Program-made: the position numbers and the translations under genes
Notes under the pieces: model-generated
What the model saw: only the letters and a program-made list of their open reading frames with translations
The model's database searches: none
Told to the model about the DNA's origin: nothing
IMG/VR virus record: IMGVR_UViG_3300027969_000510
Location: 1-20,032 of that record
DNA length: 20,032 bases
Direction: 5' to 3' (one strand)
DNA from: a virus
Shown here: positions 7,910 to 14,979 of the stretch, piece by piece
How positions within the stretch are numbered: the stretch's first letter is position 1
How the letters are laid out: each line of letters opens with the position of its first letter

Positions 7910-8293
7910 ATGAAAATTTTGGATATCATTTCTGAATCAAGTGAAAAGAAGGTCACTAAAAGACAATCTCAATCAACTACAGGCTTAAACACCTATGGAG
8001 ATTCAGAGCATATGAGTGGTGATTATACTGCTTATAGATTAGGCATGGCTGTTGCCGGAGCCAACGGCAAAGACCCGTTACCAACAGAAATGAAGGCAAA
8101 AAGCTGGATTGGTAAGAAAAAGTCCACACATCCATATACCAAAGAAGAACAGGACATGCTCAAACAAGCATACAAAGCTGTTGGTGCCGAGTATACAGAT
8201 CTAAACCATGGCGACATGGAAAGTAAAGAATTGGACGATACTAATAAAGTTAGCCCAGTTCCAGCTCGTAAAAAGAACAAATACGGCATATAA
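7910..8293 (+). CDS. Small conserved protein, putative head-internal protein
   Basis: The ATG lies one base after the gp13 stop, so the gene is probably co-translated with gp13; a TTG nine bases upstream is an unlikely start. The 127-residue product is hydrophilic and Lys-rich, with a conserved-looking core YRLGMAVAGANGKDPLP, KSWIGKKKSTHPYTKEEQ and MLKQAYKAVGAEY, and a basic tail RKKNKYGI. Its N-terminus MKILDIISES contains I7-S8-E9, matching the T4 prohead protease gp21 rule (cleavage after L/I-x-E), and resembles the short capsid-targeting sequences of packaged T4 internal proteins. Two further genes in the window start the same way. I do not recognise a named family; the head-internal role is inference. 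Confidence 0.75.
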   Translation: MKILDIISESSEKKVTKRQSQSTTGLNTYGDSEHMSGDYTAYRLGMAVAGANGKDPLPTEMKAKSWIGKKKSTHPYTKEEQDMLKQAYKAVGAEYTDLNHGDMESKELDDTNKVSPVPARKKNKYGI

Positions 8294-8297
8294 ACTC

Positions 8298-8326
8298 TTG
8301 ACACTACGTTAATATTCATATAAAAT
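8298..8326 (+). promoter_or_regulatory. Host-type sigma70 promoter for the dNMP kinase
   Basis: TTGACA (8298-8303) and TAAAAT (8321-8326) are separated by exactly 17 bases; the -35 is perfect and the -10 has one mismatch from TATAAT. The start codon follows 24 bases downstream with AGGAG (8339-8343). There is no late box here, consistent with early or middle expression. Confidence 0.75.
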
Positions 8327-8349
8327 TGTGATATCTTTAGGAGATTACA

Positions 8350-9042
8350 ATGATTATTGGTATATGCGGTTTTATTGGTTCAGGCAAAGACACTGTTGCG
8401 GACTATCTAACAAACTTCCACGAATTTAGACGAGAATCGTTTGCCAGCACTCTTAAAGATGCAGTGGCACATGTGTTTGGTTGGGACAGAACCATGCTGG
8501 AAGGTCGCACCAAAGAAGCTCGAGAATGGCGTGAACAAGTGGATCCTTGGTGGGCAACTAGATTAGATATGCCCAGCCTTACTCCTAGATGGGTTTTACA
8601 GTATTGGGGCACAGAAGTTTGCCGCAAAGCATTCCATGATGATATTTGGATTGCCAGTCTAGAGAACAAACTTAGAACTAGTCGTGACCACGTGGTCATC
8701 AGTGACTGTAGATTCCCCAACGAAATCAAATCAATTAAAGATGCTGGTGGTATAATTGCTTGGGTACAGCGAGGTGAACTCCCAGACTGGTATCAAACAG
8801 CATTTGATGCAAACGCTGGATCAAATGTTGCCATGAACGATCTTAAAATGAAAAAGATTCATGCAAGCGAAACCGCTTGGATTGGTACTAATTTTGATAT
8901 TATTTTAGATAATAACGGAACAATTGACAGTTTATACCATCAAGTAAAGCAAGTAATTACAAGTCCGGAACAAGATCGCCCTGTCGCCACTGAACTCCCT
9001 CTTTATGTAGGACTCTCTGACAATTTGCACATATCGTCTTGA
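8350..9042 (+). CDS. gp1: Deoxynucleoside monophosphate kinase, T4 gp1-like
   Basis: This 230-residue protein has a P-loop GFIGSGKD at residues 7-14 and the DNMK-type layout: FASTLKDAVAHVFGW, then VLQYWGTEVCRKAFHDDIWI (T4: LMQALGTDLIVNNFDRMYWV), and VISDCRFPNEIKSI followed by GGIIAWVQR (T4: IVPDTRQDHEMDAARAMGATVIHVVRP). The T4 enzyme phosphorylates dTMP, dGMP and 5-hydroxymethyl-dCMP for phage DNA synthesis; substrate range here is unknown. The last ~25 residues extend beyond where T4 gp1 ends and are encoded antisense to the conserved HNH region of the opposing gene, so the native end was probably replaced. It has its own sigma70-like promoter and an AGGAG site, in contrast to its late-gene neighbours. 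Confidence 0.9.
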   Translation: MIIGICGFIGSGKDTVADYLTNFHEFRRESFASTLKDAVAHVFGWDRTMLEGRTKEAREWREQVDPWWATRLDMPSLTPRWVLQYWGTEVCRKAFHDDIWIASLENKLRTSRDHVVISDCRFPNEIKSIKDAGGIIAWVQRGELPDWYQTAFDANAGSNVAMNDLKMKKIHASETAWIGTNFDIILDNNGTIDSLYHQVKQVITSPEQDRPVATELPLYVGLSDNLHISS

Positions 9043-9298
9043 GATTGCTAGGACGACTGTTATTTAAATTGCCATCTATATGAAACACATTGAACTGTTC
9101 TTTGTGCTTGCCCTTAAACCCGCACTTTTCACAACTGTCTTTCTGACGATATCCATCTAAGTACCATTTAGGAAATCCGTGTGCTACACCGCCATGGCGT
9201 AGGCATGCTTCACACTTACTTCTATAATAAGTGCGACCATCTTTTTTATAATTGATTGCTGCGGGTCTAAAACCGCATAAACACATTGGTCTTGCCAT
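8957..9298 (-). CDS. HNH-like endonuclease / zinc-binding protein
   Basis: This 113-residue protein has three CxxC-type pairs (C6/C8, C29/C32, C56/C59) and then FHIDGNLNN, NLKTICANC with C90/C93. The spacing fits a zinc-ribbon HNH nuclease: H73 with D75 as first motif and an Asn in the middle helix. The usual last His of CxxCH is Gln94, so activity may be weak or absent. Such genes in T4-like phages are often free-standing homing endonucleases inserted between genes. It is antisense to its neighbours and overlaps the 3' end of the kinase by 86 bases. I chose ATG 9298-9296 because AATAAATA lies 4 bases upstream; a GTG at 9316-9314 is in frame but would include the promoter box. Confidence 0.82.
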   Translation of the reverse strand: MARPMCLCGFRPAAINYKKDGRTYYRSKCEACLRHGGVAHGFPKWYLDGYRQKDSCEKCGFKGKHKEQFNVFHIDGNLNNSRPSNLKTICANCQRVLHKEGVQWRQGDLVPDL

Positions 9299-9302
9299 AA
9301 AG

Positions 9303-9310
9303 TATTTATT
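9303..9310 (-). promoter_or_regulatory. Late promoter box for the HNH-like gene
   Basis: AATAAATA on the minus strand, one mismatch from TATAAATA, four bases before the ATG at 9298 and without a Shine-Dalgarno site. Confidence 0.55.
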
Positions 9311-9368
9311 CCGCACCTTTTTGGCACCTTTTCTGGGCTTGTTTGCGTTATGTTTTCTCCAATTAACA

Positions 9369-9376
9369 CTAAATAC
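9369..9376 (+). promoter_or_regulatory. Late promoter box for tail sheath
   Basis: CTAAATAC, TAAATA core at 9370-9375, 33 bases before the gp18 ATG. AGGAGA (9394-9399) lies nine bases before the start, giving a normal leader. Confidence 0.6.
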
Positions 9377-9408
9377 TTTAGAAGAAGAATCTTAGGAGAC
9401 ACCATACA

Positions 9409-12400
9409 ATGGCAACACTATCATCACCCGGCGTAAGCGTAACAGTTATCGATGAAAGCTTTTATACCCCGGCCGCTCCAGGTACAGTACCTCTAATTAT
9501 TGTAGCGACGGCAGCAAATAAGCAAAACGGAGCAGGCACAGGAATTGCTCCAGGTACACTGGCAACTAACGTTGGAAAGACATATTTAATTACTAGCCAG
9601 AAGGATCTTGTAGATACTTTTGGTGATCCAGTATTTAAAACGGACGCATCAAACAACCCAATCCATGCTGGCGAGCAAAATGAATACGGATTGCAAGCGG
9701 CTTATAGCTTATTAGGCGTAAGCAACAGGGCATACGTTGTACGTGCTGGAATTGACCTAGCGTCAATTAACGCATTAGCAAGTGCGCCAGCAGCTGACCC
9801 TTCAAACGGTACATACTGGTTAGACACAAACACTACATCGTTTGGTATTTTTGAATGGAACGGTACTACTAAGACTCCAACAAATTTAACTGGTCAGACA
9901 TTTACCAAGAAGAATCCACTCGTAATTACCGACACAACAAAGGTTGTGGATTACGCTGGTAGCGACTATGCTCCTAAGACAAGTATTGGCGCAATTGGTG
10001 ATTATGCAGTTGTTTGTTTATCTGACTTAACTACAGATTACGCTTCCCCAGACAAAGTTTATTATAAAAACCGTGCTGGTCAATGGGTACAAGTTGGTAG
10101 CAATGACTGGACAAGTTCATGGCCAACAGTGCAAGGCACCGTTGCAAGTCCAACAATTGTTAACGGCACAATATTTACAATTAACGGAATTTCTGTTACA
10201 GCAAACGCAACCACAGTTACAGCATTAGCAGCTAGGATCAATACTGGCCCAACAGCTTCTTTACTGGCAGCTCAGGGCATTACAGCAGGCGTTAGTGCAG
10301 CTGGTAGGTTAGAAATTTATTCCAATGGTGCAAGTGGCGCAAACAGCGAAGATAGTACAGCTTCAAATGCTGTTGTAATTGCTAGCGGCACAATGAACGT
10401 ATCAACAGTATTAGGTATTACCCCTGGAACTTTTTATGCTCCAAGATTGGCTATACAGCCACACACAAGCATTCCAAACTTTAAAACATCAAATACTGCC
10501 CCACGCCCAACAGGTTCTGTATGGATCAAGACAACTGAGCCAAACAGCGGTGCTAAGATTTCTGTTAAGCGTTATAATTCAGCAACAGATGCATTTGCAG
10601 CAGTCCCAGCTCCACTTTATGCAGACGGCACAGCAGCAATTTATGGCTTAGATCGCACAGGCGGCGGCAGTAATTTAGCAGCTGGATCATTGTTTGTTAA
10701 AACAAACGAACAAGAAGATAGAGGTGCTGACGATACACCACGTGTAGCTGACTTTAGAATCTTTAGACGTTCAGCAGTTGGTACAACAATTATTAAATCA
10801 GCAAAAATTGCAGCACAATTTACTTCTGGAACAAACACTTTTTCAATCGCAGAAAGTGTCGTTGGCAGTGCTACACTAGCAACTGCTATAACTGTAACTT
10901 GTTCTTCAGCTACTGGAAACGCATTAACAGGCGGTTTATCTGATGCAGACAAAGTTGCTGGAGCAATTAACTCGGCAGGATTTGCTAATATTGTTGCTGA
11001 AGTAGATAGTTTAAATCGAATTGTTATTAGTCACACTAAAGGTGGTGAGTTCCGCTTAACTGACGGTACTGCAACTCCTTTGAGTAAAGTATTTTCAGTA
11101 ACAGGTACTGCGGCAACAACCAATTTATACGCATCACCAACTGGCGATGTTACATCAGATTACGTTGCTACACTATGGGAACCGTTGCGTTTTACAGCAG
11201 GCGGGACAGCACCAACTTCACTAACAGCAAACGGTACTTTATGGTACAACAGTATTGTTGACGAAGTAGACATTATGATCCACAACGGAACTACTTGGGT
11301 TGGTTACAAGGATGTATCAAATCCGTTAGTAGTTGATTTGGGCGCCGGAATTAAAGCAACAGATGTGAATGGTCCAATTGTTGCAGCCACTGAGCCAATA
11401 ACACAAAGCGACGGAGAAACAGCTCTTGCTAACGGTGATTTATGGATTGACACAAGCGATGTAGAAAATTATCCACAAGTTTACAAGTTTAACGGAATAT
11501 CGTTAAAATGGGAATTGGTTGATAGTTCCGATCAAAGTACTGAAAATGGTATTTTATTTGGTGACGCACGTTACAACACAGCAGGTGCAAACAGCGATGA
11601 GCCAGGTCTGATTGCCGACCTATTAGAAAGCAATTTCTTAGACTTTGATGCTCCAGATCCAGCACTATACCCACAAGGTATGTTGTTATGGAACTTACGT
11701 CGTTCAGGATTTAACGTTAAGCGTTATGCACGTAATTATGTTGACGTGACTGCAATAAACACTCGTGTTAACGGCGCAGTAGGAGAAACACAAGCTGCTT
11801 ACTATCCAAATCGTTGGGTAAGTGAAGCTGGCAACCAAGAAAATGGTGCTGGTACATTTGGGCGCAAAGCACAACGTAAAGTTGTGGTACAAGCGTTACA
11901 GGCACTTGTTAACAGCAACCAAGAGATCCGTGAAGAAGAGCAAAGAGTGTTTAACTTGATTGCTTGCCCAGGATACCCTGAGTTGATTGGTGAAATGATT
12001 ACACTAAACTACGACCGTGGATTGACAGCATTTGTTGTTGGCGATACACCAGCTCGCTTAACAAGTGACGCAACAAGTTTAAGCAACTGGGGCAATAACG
12101 CAGCACTAGCATTAGAAGACAATGATTTGGGCGCAGCAAGCTTCGACGAATACATGGCTATGTTTTATCCATGGGGTTACACCAGTGACAACTTTGGTAA
12201 CAACGTAGTTGTCCCACCAAGTCACATGATGTTACGTACTATTGCACTAAGCGACAACGTTTCTTATCCATGGTTTGCACCAGCAGGTACACGTCGTGGT
12301 GGTATTACTAATGCATCAGCAGTTGGATATATCAGCTCAGAAGGCGAATTTACAGCAGTTGCATTAAACAACGGACAACGTGATACATTGTATGATGTTA

Positions 12401-12801
12401 AAGTTAACCCAATTACATTCTTAACAGGTGTAGGTCTTGTAAACTACGGTCAGAAGACTCGTGCTAGAAATGCTAGCGCATTAGACAGAATTAACGTAGC
12501 ACGTCTAGTAATTTACTTACGTAGACAGCTAAGTGTTCTAGCTAAGCCATACATTTTTGAACCAAACGATAAAATTACTCGTGACGAAATCAAAGGTGCT
12601 GTGGAAAGTTTAATGCTAGAACTATTAGGTCAACGAGCACTATATGACTACATTGTTGTTTGTGACGAAAGTAACAATACACCAAGTAGAATTGATAGAA
12701 ACGAATTGTATGTTGATGTGGCCATTGAACCGGTCAAAGCAGTTGAGTTCATCTACATTCCATTACGCCTAAAGAATACTGGCGAAATAGCTGGTCTATA
12801 A
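9409..12801 (+). CDS. gp18: Tail sheath protein, gp18-like, with large insertions
   Basis: The N-terminus MATLSSPGVSVTVIDESFY and the last ~380 residues are those of a contractile tail sheath: PQGMLLWNLRRSGFNVKRYA, FNLIACPGYPELIGEM, MFYPWG, YPWFAPAGTRRGGI, INVARLVIYLRRQL and the end AIEPVKAVEFIYIPLRLKN. Sheath subunits stack around the tube and contract at infection. Length is 1,130 residues against 659 in T4. The extra residues (about 125-715) hold repeated short beta units of the type G-x-L-W-x-x-T followed by NG and W (near 134, 369, 609, 676) and two segments (about 242-306 and 464-566) resembling flagellin_IN modules (TIFTINGISVTANATTVTAL, then AARIN). These probably decorate the outer sheath surface. 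The start is supported by AGGAGA nine bases upstream. It is followed by gp19 after 33 bases. Confidence 0.95.
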   Translation: MATLSSPGVSVTVIDESFYTPAAPGTVPLIIVATAANKQNGAGTGIAPGTLATNVGKTYLITSQKDLVDTFGDPVFKTDASNNPIHAGEQNEYGLQAAYSLLGVSNRAYVVRAGIDLASINALASAPAADPSNGTYWLDTNTTSFGIFEWNGTTKTPTNLTGQTFTKKNPLVITDTTKVVDYAGSDYAPKTSIGAIGDYAVVCLSDLTTDYASPDKVYYKNRAGQWVQVGSNDWTSSWPTVQGTVASPTIVNGTIFTINGISVTANATTVTALAARINTGPTASLLAAQGITAGVSAAGRLEIYSNGASGANSEDSTASNAVVIASGTMNVSTVLGITPGTFYAPRLAIQPHTSIPNFKTSNTAPRPTGSVWIKTTEPNSGAKISVKRYNSATDAFAAVPAPLYADGTAAIYGLDRTGGGSNLAAGSLFVKTNEQEDRGADDTPRVADFRIFRRSAVGTTIIKSAKIAAQFTSGTNTFSIAESVVGSATLATAITVTCSSATGNALTGGLSDADKVAGAINSAGFANIVAEVDSLNRIVISHTKGGEFRLTDGTATPLSKVFSVTGTAATTNLYASPTGDVTSDYVATLWEPLRFTAGGTAPTSLTANGTLWYNSIVDEVDIMIHNGTTWVGYKDVSNPLVVDLGAGIKATDVNGPIVAATEPITQSDGETALANGDLWIDTSDVENYPQVYKFNGISLKWELVDSSDQSTENGILFGDARYNTAGANSDEPGLIADLLESNFLDFDAPDPALYPQGMLLWNLRRSGFNVKRYARNYVDVTAINTRVNGAVGETQAAYYPNRWVSEAGNQENGAGTFGRKAQRKVVVQALQALVNSNQEIREEEQRVFNLIACPGYPELIGEMITLNYDRGLTAFVVGDTPARLTSDATSLSNWGNNAALALEDNDLGAASFDEYMAMFYPWGYTSDNFGNNVVVPPSHMMLRTIALSDNVSYPWFAPAGTRRGGITNASAVGYISSEGEFTAVALNNGQRDTLYDVKVNPITFLTGVGLVNYGQKTRARNASALDRINVARLVIYLRRQLSVLAKPYIFEPNDKITRDEIKGAVESLMLELLGQRALYDYIVVCDESNNTPSRIDRNELYVDVAIEPVKAVEFIYIPLRLKNTGEIAGL

Positions 12802-12804
12802 GAT

Positions 12805-12812
12805 GATAAATA
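12805..12812 (+). promoter_or_regulatory. Late promoter box for tail tube
   Basis: GATAAATA, one mismatch from TATAAATA, just after the gp18 stop and 22 bases before the gp19 ATG; GGAG (12821-12824) lies ten bases before the start. Confidence 0.62.
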
Positions 12813-12834
12813 TCAATAACGGAGCATATTAAAT

Positions 12835-13461
12835 ATGGCAATCGCAACATTATCAAAATTCACAGTGCCGCTAGCATCAGATGCTAGCGCATCAGCACAA
12901 GGCTTGTTGATGCCAAAGCTCAAATATCGCTTTAGAGTGATGTTTGAAAACTTTGGTGTTAGTACACCAACAACAGAACTTACCAAGCAAGTACAAAGTG
13001 CTGCTCGTCCTAACCTGGCATTTGCTAACCAGACCATTGAGATCTATAACAGTAAAATCAACTTTGCAGGTAAGCCAACATGGCAAACCATGTCAATTGT
13101 TTTACGTGACGATGTTACTGGTTCAGTAAGCAAGCTAGTAGGCGAACAACTACAGAAACAATTTGACTTCTTTGAACAAGCTTCAGCAGCTTCTGGCGTA
13201 GACTACAAGTTCACACTACGTATTGAAATGTTAGATGGCGGAAATGGCGCTAACACCCCAACAGTATTAGAAACTTGGGAATGTTATGGTTGTTATGTAA
13301 CCGCAGCCAACTATCAAAACTTAGCATACGGTGAACAAGGTCCGTCAACTATTGATATTACAATTCAACCAGATAACTGTATCCAAAGCCCACAAGGCAC
13401 AGGTGTTGGTACAGCAATTGGCCGTACTGTAAATACTTTAACAACTGGCGCAGGCCGTTAA
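12835..13461 (+). CDS. gp19: Tail tube protein, gp19-like
   Basis: This 208-residue protein sits directly after the sheath gene, as gp19 does after gp18 in T4, and has the matching layout: KLKYRFRVMFENFG, VQSAARPNLAFANQTIEIYN, GKPTWQTMSIVLRDDV, FDFFEQA, and YGCYVTAANYQNLAYGEQGP. Tube subunits form hexameric rings of the inner tail conduit. T4 gp19 is 163 residues; the excess lies partly at the N-terminus (a Ser/Ala-rich stretch ASDASASA) and at the Gly/Thr-rich C-terminus. GGAG ten bases before the ATG and a late box support the start. A strong terminator follows within two bases, so sheath and tube form a transcription unit. A near-perfect DNA palindrome lies at codons 12-18. Confidence 0.93.
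   Translation: MAIATLSKFTVPLASDASASAQGLLMPKLKYRFRVMFENFGVSTPTTELTKQVQSAARPNLAFANQTIEIYNSKINFAGKPTWQTMSIVLRDDVTGSVSKLVGEQLQKQFDFFEQASAASGVDYKFTLRIEMLDGGNGANTPTVLETWECYGCYVTAANYQNLAYGEQGPSTIDITIQPDNCIQSPQGTGVGTAIGRTVNTLTTGAGR
12869..12889. repeat. Palindrome inside the 5' end of the tail tube gene
   Basis: Ten-base perfect arms CGCTAGCATC and GATGCTAGCG are separated by a single A, starting 34 bases after the ATG. As RNA it could fold as a seven-pair stem with a seven-base loop. Part of it follows from the repetitive residues ASDASA. Confidence 0.6.
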
Positions 13462-13462
13462 T

Positions 13463-13487
13463 AAAAAGGCTGGCAACAGCCTTTTTT
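13463..13487 (+). terminator. Rho-independent terminator after tail tube
   Basis: AAAAAGGCTG pairs with CAGCCTTTTT around a GCAA tetraloop, followed by a run of six T. It begins two bases after the gp19 stop codon. Confidence 0.93.
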
Positions 13488-13523
13488 ATTGACTAAAAGT
13501 TATATACGCATTTAATTGTAATC

Positions 13524-13531
13524 AATAAATA
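13524..13531 (+). promoter_or_regulatory. Late promoter box for the tube-like gene
   Basis: AATAAATA (TAAATA core 13526-13531, preceded by CAA), five bases before the ATG at 13537, with no Shine-Dalgarno site in between. Confidence 0.6.
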
Positions 13532-13536
13532 TATGT

Positions 13537-14607
13537 ATGGCAAGTAAAAACAACGGCTTCTTAGATCAGCTAGTAAATGGCATAACAAACCCCAAGGGTA
13601 ATCTTGGCTCGTGGCAACACGCTAGCCGGACGTTTCAAGACGACTATTTCAGACTAGCTCCTAAGAGTAAATTCTTATATCATGTCTTCTTTGACATCAA
13701 TACAAGTGCTTTAAAGTCACTTAACTTAAAATATCAACATCAAAATGAAATTGGTCTTTTAGTTAAGAGTGCTGACTTACCAAAATTTACACTAAAAACA
13801 GCAACCCTTAATCAGTACAACAGAAAAAAAGTTGTACAAATGGATCACGAGTTACAACCTTTAAATATTAAATTCCATGATGACCGCGCACACATCATTA
13901 ATACAATGTGGCAAAATTATTATGCGTATTATTACTCAGACCCAAGTGCAGCAAAAACGCCTGGAGCATATAGTCGTACTGCAATGAAAAGTTCTAATTA
14001 TATTAGAACAACATACGGTTTTGATAACGGTAGTTCAATTCCTTTTTTTAATAAAATTGTTTTATATCAGCTAAACAAACGAGAGTATGTAAGTTACACA
14101 CTTATCAACCCGTTAATCACAACATTTTCTCACGACCAAGTACAAAGCAGCGATCAAGGATCTGCAGGCGCTGAAAACAATATGACTATTGCTTATGAAG
14201 CAGTGGCATACGATGTGGGGTCTATTAGAGGTGGAAAAGTTAAAGGTTTTGCAGTTGATCACTATGATAAAACCCCAAGCCCATTATCCGCAGCAGGTGG
14301 CGGCACATCAAGTATTTTTGGACCAGGCGGTGTTATAGATGGCGCTGCAGATGTATTAGATAGTTTAGCTAGTGGTGAAGCTTTTGAAAGTCCGGCTAAC
14401 TTTTTATCAACTGCAATAACCGCAGTTAATACATATCAGAACACAAAAGGGTTAACTAATGCTGGCATTGCACAAGAAGGGAAAAACTTACTTATTGGCG
14501 GAACTATAGCGGTTGCCGCAGCAGGATTAAGCGGATTAAAAAATATAGTATTTCCATCTAGCACAGGCAATGGAAATACTACTCAAGCAAATCAAGTGGA
14601 TTTTTAA
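13537..14607 (+). CDS. Tail tube-like protein, possibly gp54-like tube initiator
   Basis: This 356-residue protein begins MASKNNGFLDQLVNGITNPK. Its first ~240 residues have the layout of a tail-tube fold: FLYHVFFDIN, EIGLLVKSADLPKFTLKTAT, LNQYNRKKVVQMDHELQPLN, IKFHDD, then an aromatic YYAYYYSDP and AYEAVAYDVG. T4 gp54, which starts tube polymerisation on the baseplate, is a tube paralogue with a comparable PENRLSYETDW...LDPLVISF segment. Position right after gp19 fits a tube paralogue. The C-terminal ~100 residues are Gly/Ala-rich and contain a hydrophobic stretch (LLIGGTIAVAAAGLSGL) of unknown role. The tube-like fold is a reasonable call from pattern; the specific gp54 role is inference, and a different baseplate or tube component is possible. 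Confidence 0.6.
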   Translation: MASKNNGFLDQLVNGITNPKGNLGSWQHASRTFQDDYFRLAPKSKFLYHVFFDINTSALKSLNLKYQHQNEIGLLVKSADLPKFTLKTATLNQYNRKKVVQMDHELQPLNIKFHDDRAHIINTMWQNYYAYYYSDPSAAKTPGAYSRTAMKSSNYIRTTYGFDNGSSIPFFNKIVLYQLNKREYVSYTLINPLITTFSHDQVQSSDQGSAGAENNMTIAYEAVAYDVGSIRGGKVKGFAVDHYDKTPSPLSAAGGGTSSIFGPGGVIDGAADVLDSLASGEAFESPANFLSTAITAVNTYQNTKGLTNAGIAQEGKNLLIGGTIAVAAAGLSGLKNIVFPSSTGNGNTTQANQVDF

Positions 14608-14610
14608 AAT

Positions 14611-14979
14611 ATGGCCAGTAATTTACCTATTATAGAAACTGGATCTGATGTACGTGAAGTAAGAGATTTTTTTGATAAATTTTTCCTTCACCAGATAACT
14701 TTTCCCAGTAATCAAATTGACGCAGTATTGGGATTCTTTCTAAAACGTGGATTTGATGAAGAAGCAGCACGTAGTACAGGCATTGTACTGTTAAATCAAG
14801 CTAGACTTGATAGTGTTAGTGTATTTGAATTAATTGATACATTAAAAGGTCTAACCGACGTACAGTTAGCAAAGGTCGTCGCAGAAGTTTTAAATTCATA
14901 CAGAGAACAAACAAGCACACTTGGCTATAAGGTAATGTCCATTGTTGATACTTACGAAAGCCGTAACATTGTTGTATGA
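14611..14979 (+). CDS. Conserved phage protein of unknown function (122 aa)
   Basis: The product is largely helical and acidic, beginning MASNLPIIETGSDVREVRDF, with FFDKFFLHQITFPSNQIDAV, FFLKRGFDEEAA and VFELIDTLKGLTDVQLAKVV. There is no signal peptide, membrane segment or catalytic motif. The start follows the upstream stop by three bases and the stop overlaps the gp4 start as ATGA, so it is part of a tightly coupled late operon between tail-tube and head-completion genes. By position it could be a morphogenesis factor, a chaperone or a minor tail component. The sequence style looks conserved among marine T4-like phages, but I cannot name a family. Confidence 0.8.
   Translation: MASNLPIIETGSDVREVRDFFDKFFLHQITFPSNQIDAVLGFFLKRGFDEEAARSTGIVLLNQARLDSVSVFELIDTLKGLTDVQLAKVVAEVLNSYREQTSTLGYKVMSIVDTYESRNIVV

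Noticed and set aside
8685-8698. Perfect 14-base palindrome TGACCACGTGGTCA in the kinase gene
   Set aside because: About one such palindrome is expected by chance in 20 kb, and it lies inside well-conserved coding sequence.
8403-8729. 108-codon antisense ORF within the dNMP kinase gene
   Set aside because: The plus frame contains the P-loop and the full kinase pattern; the antisense frame shows no motif.
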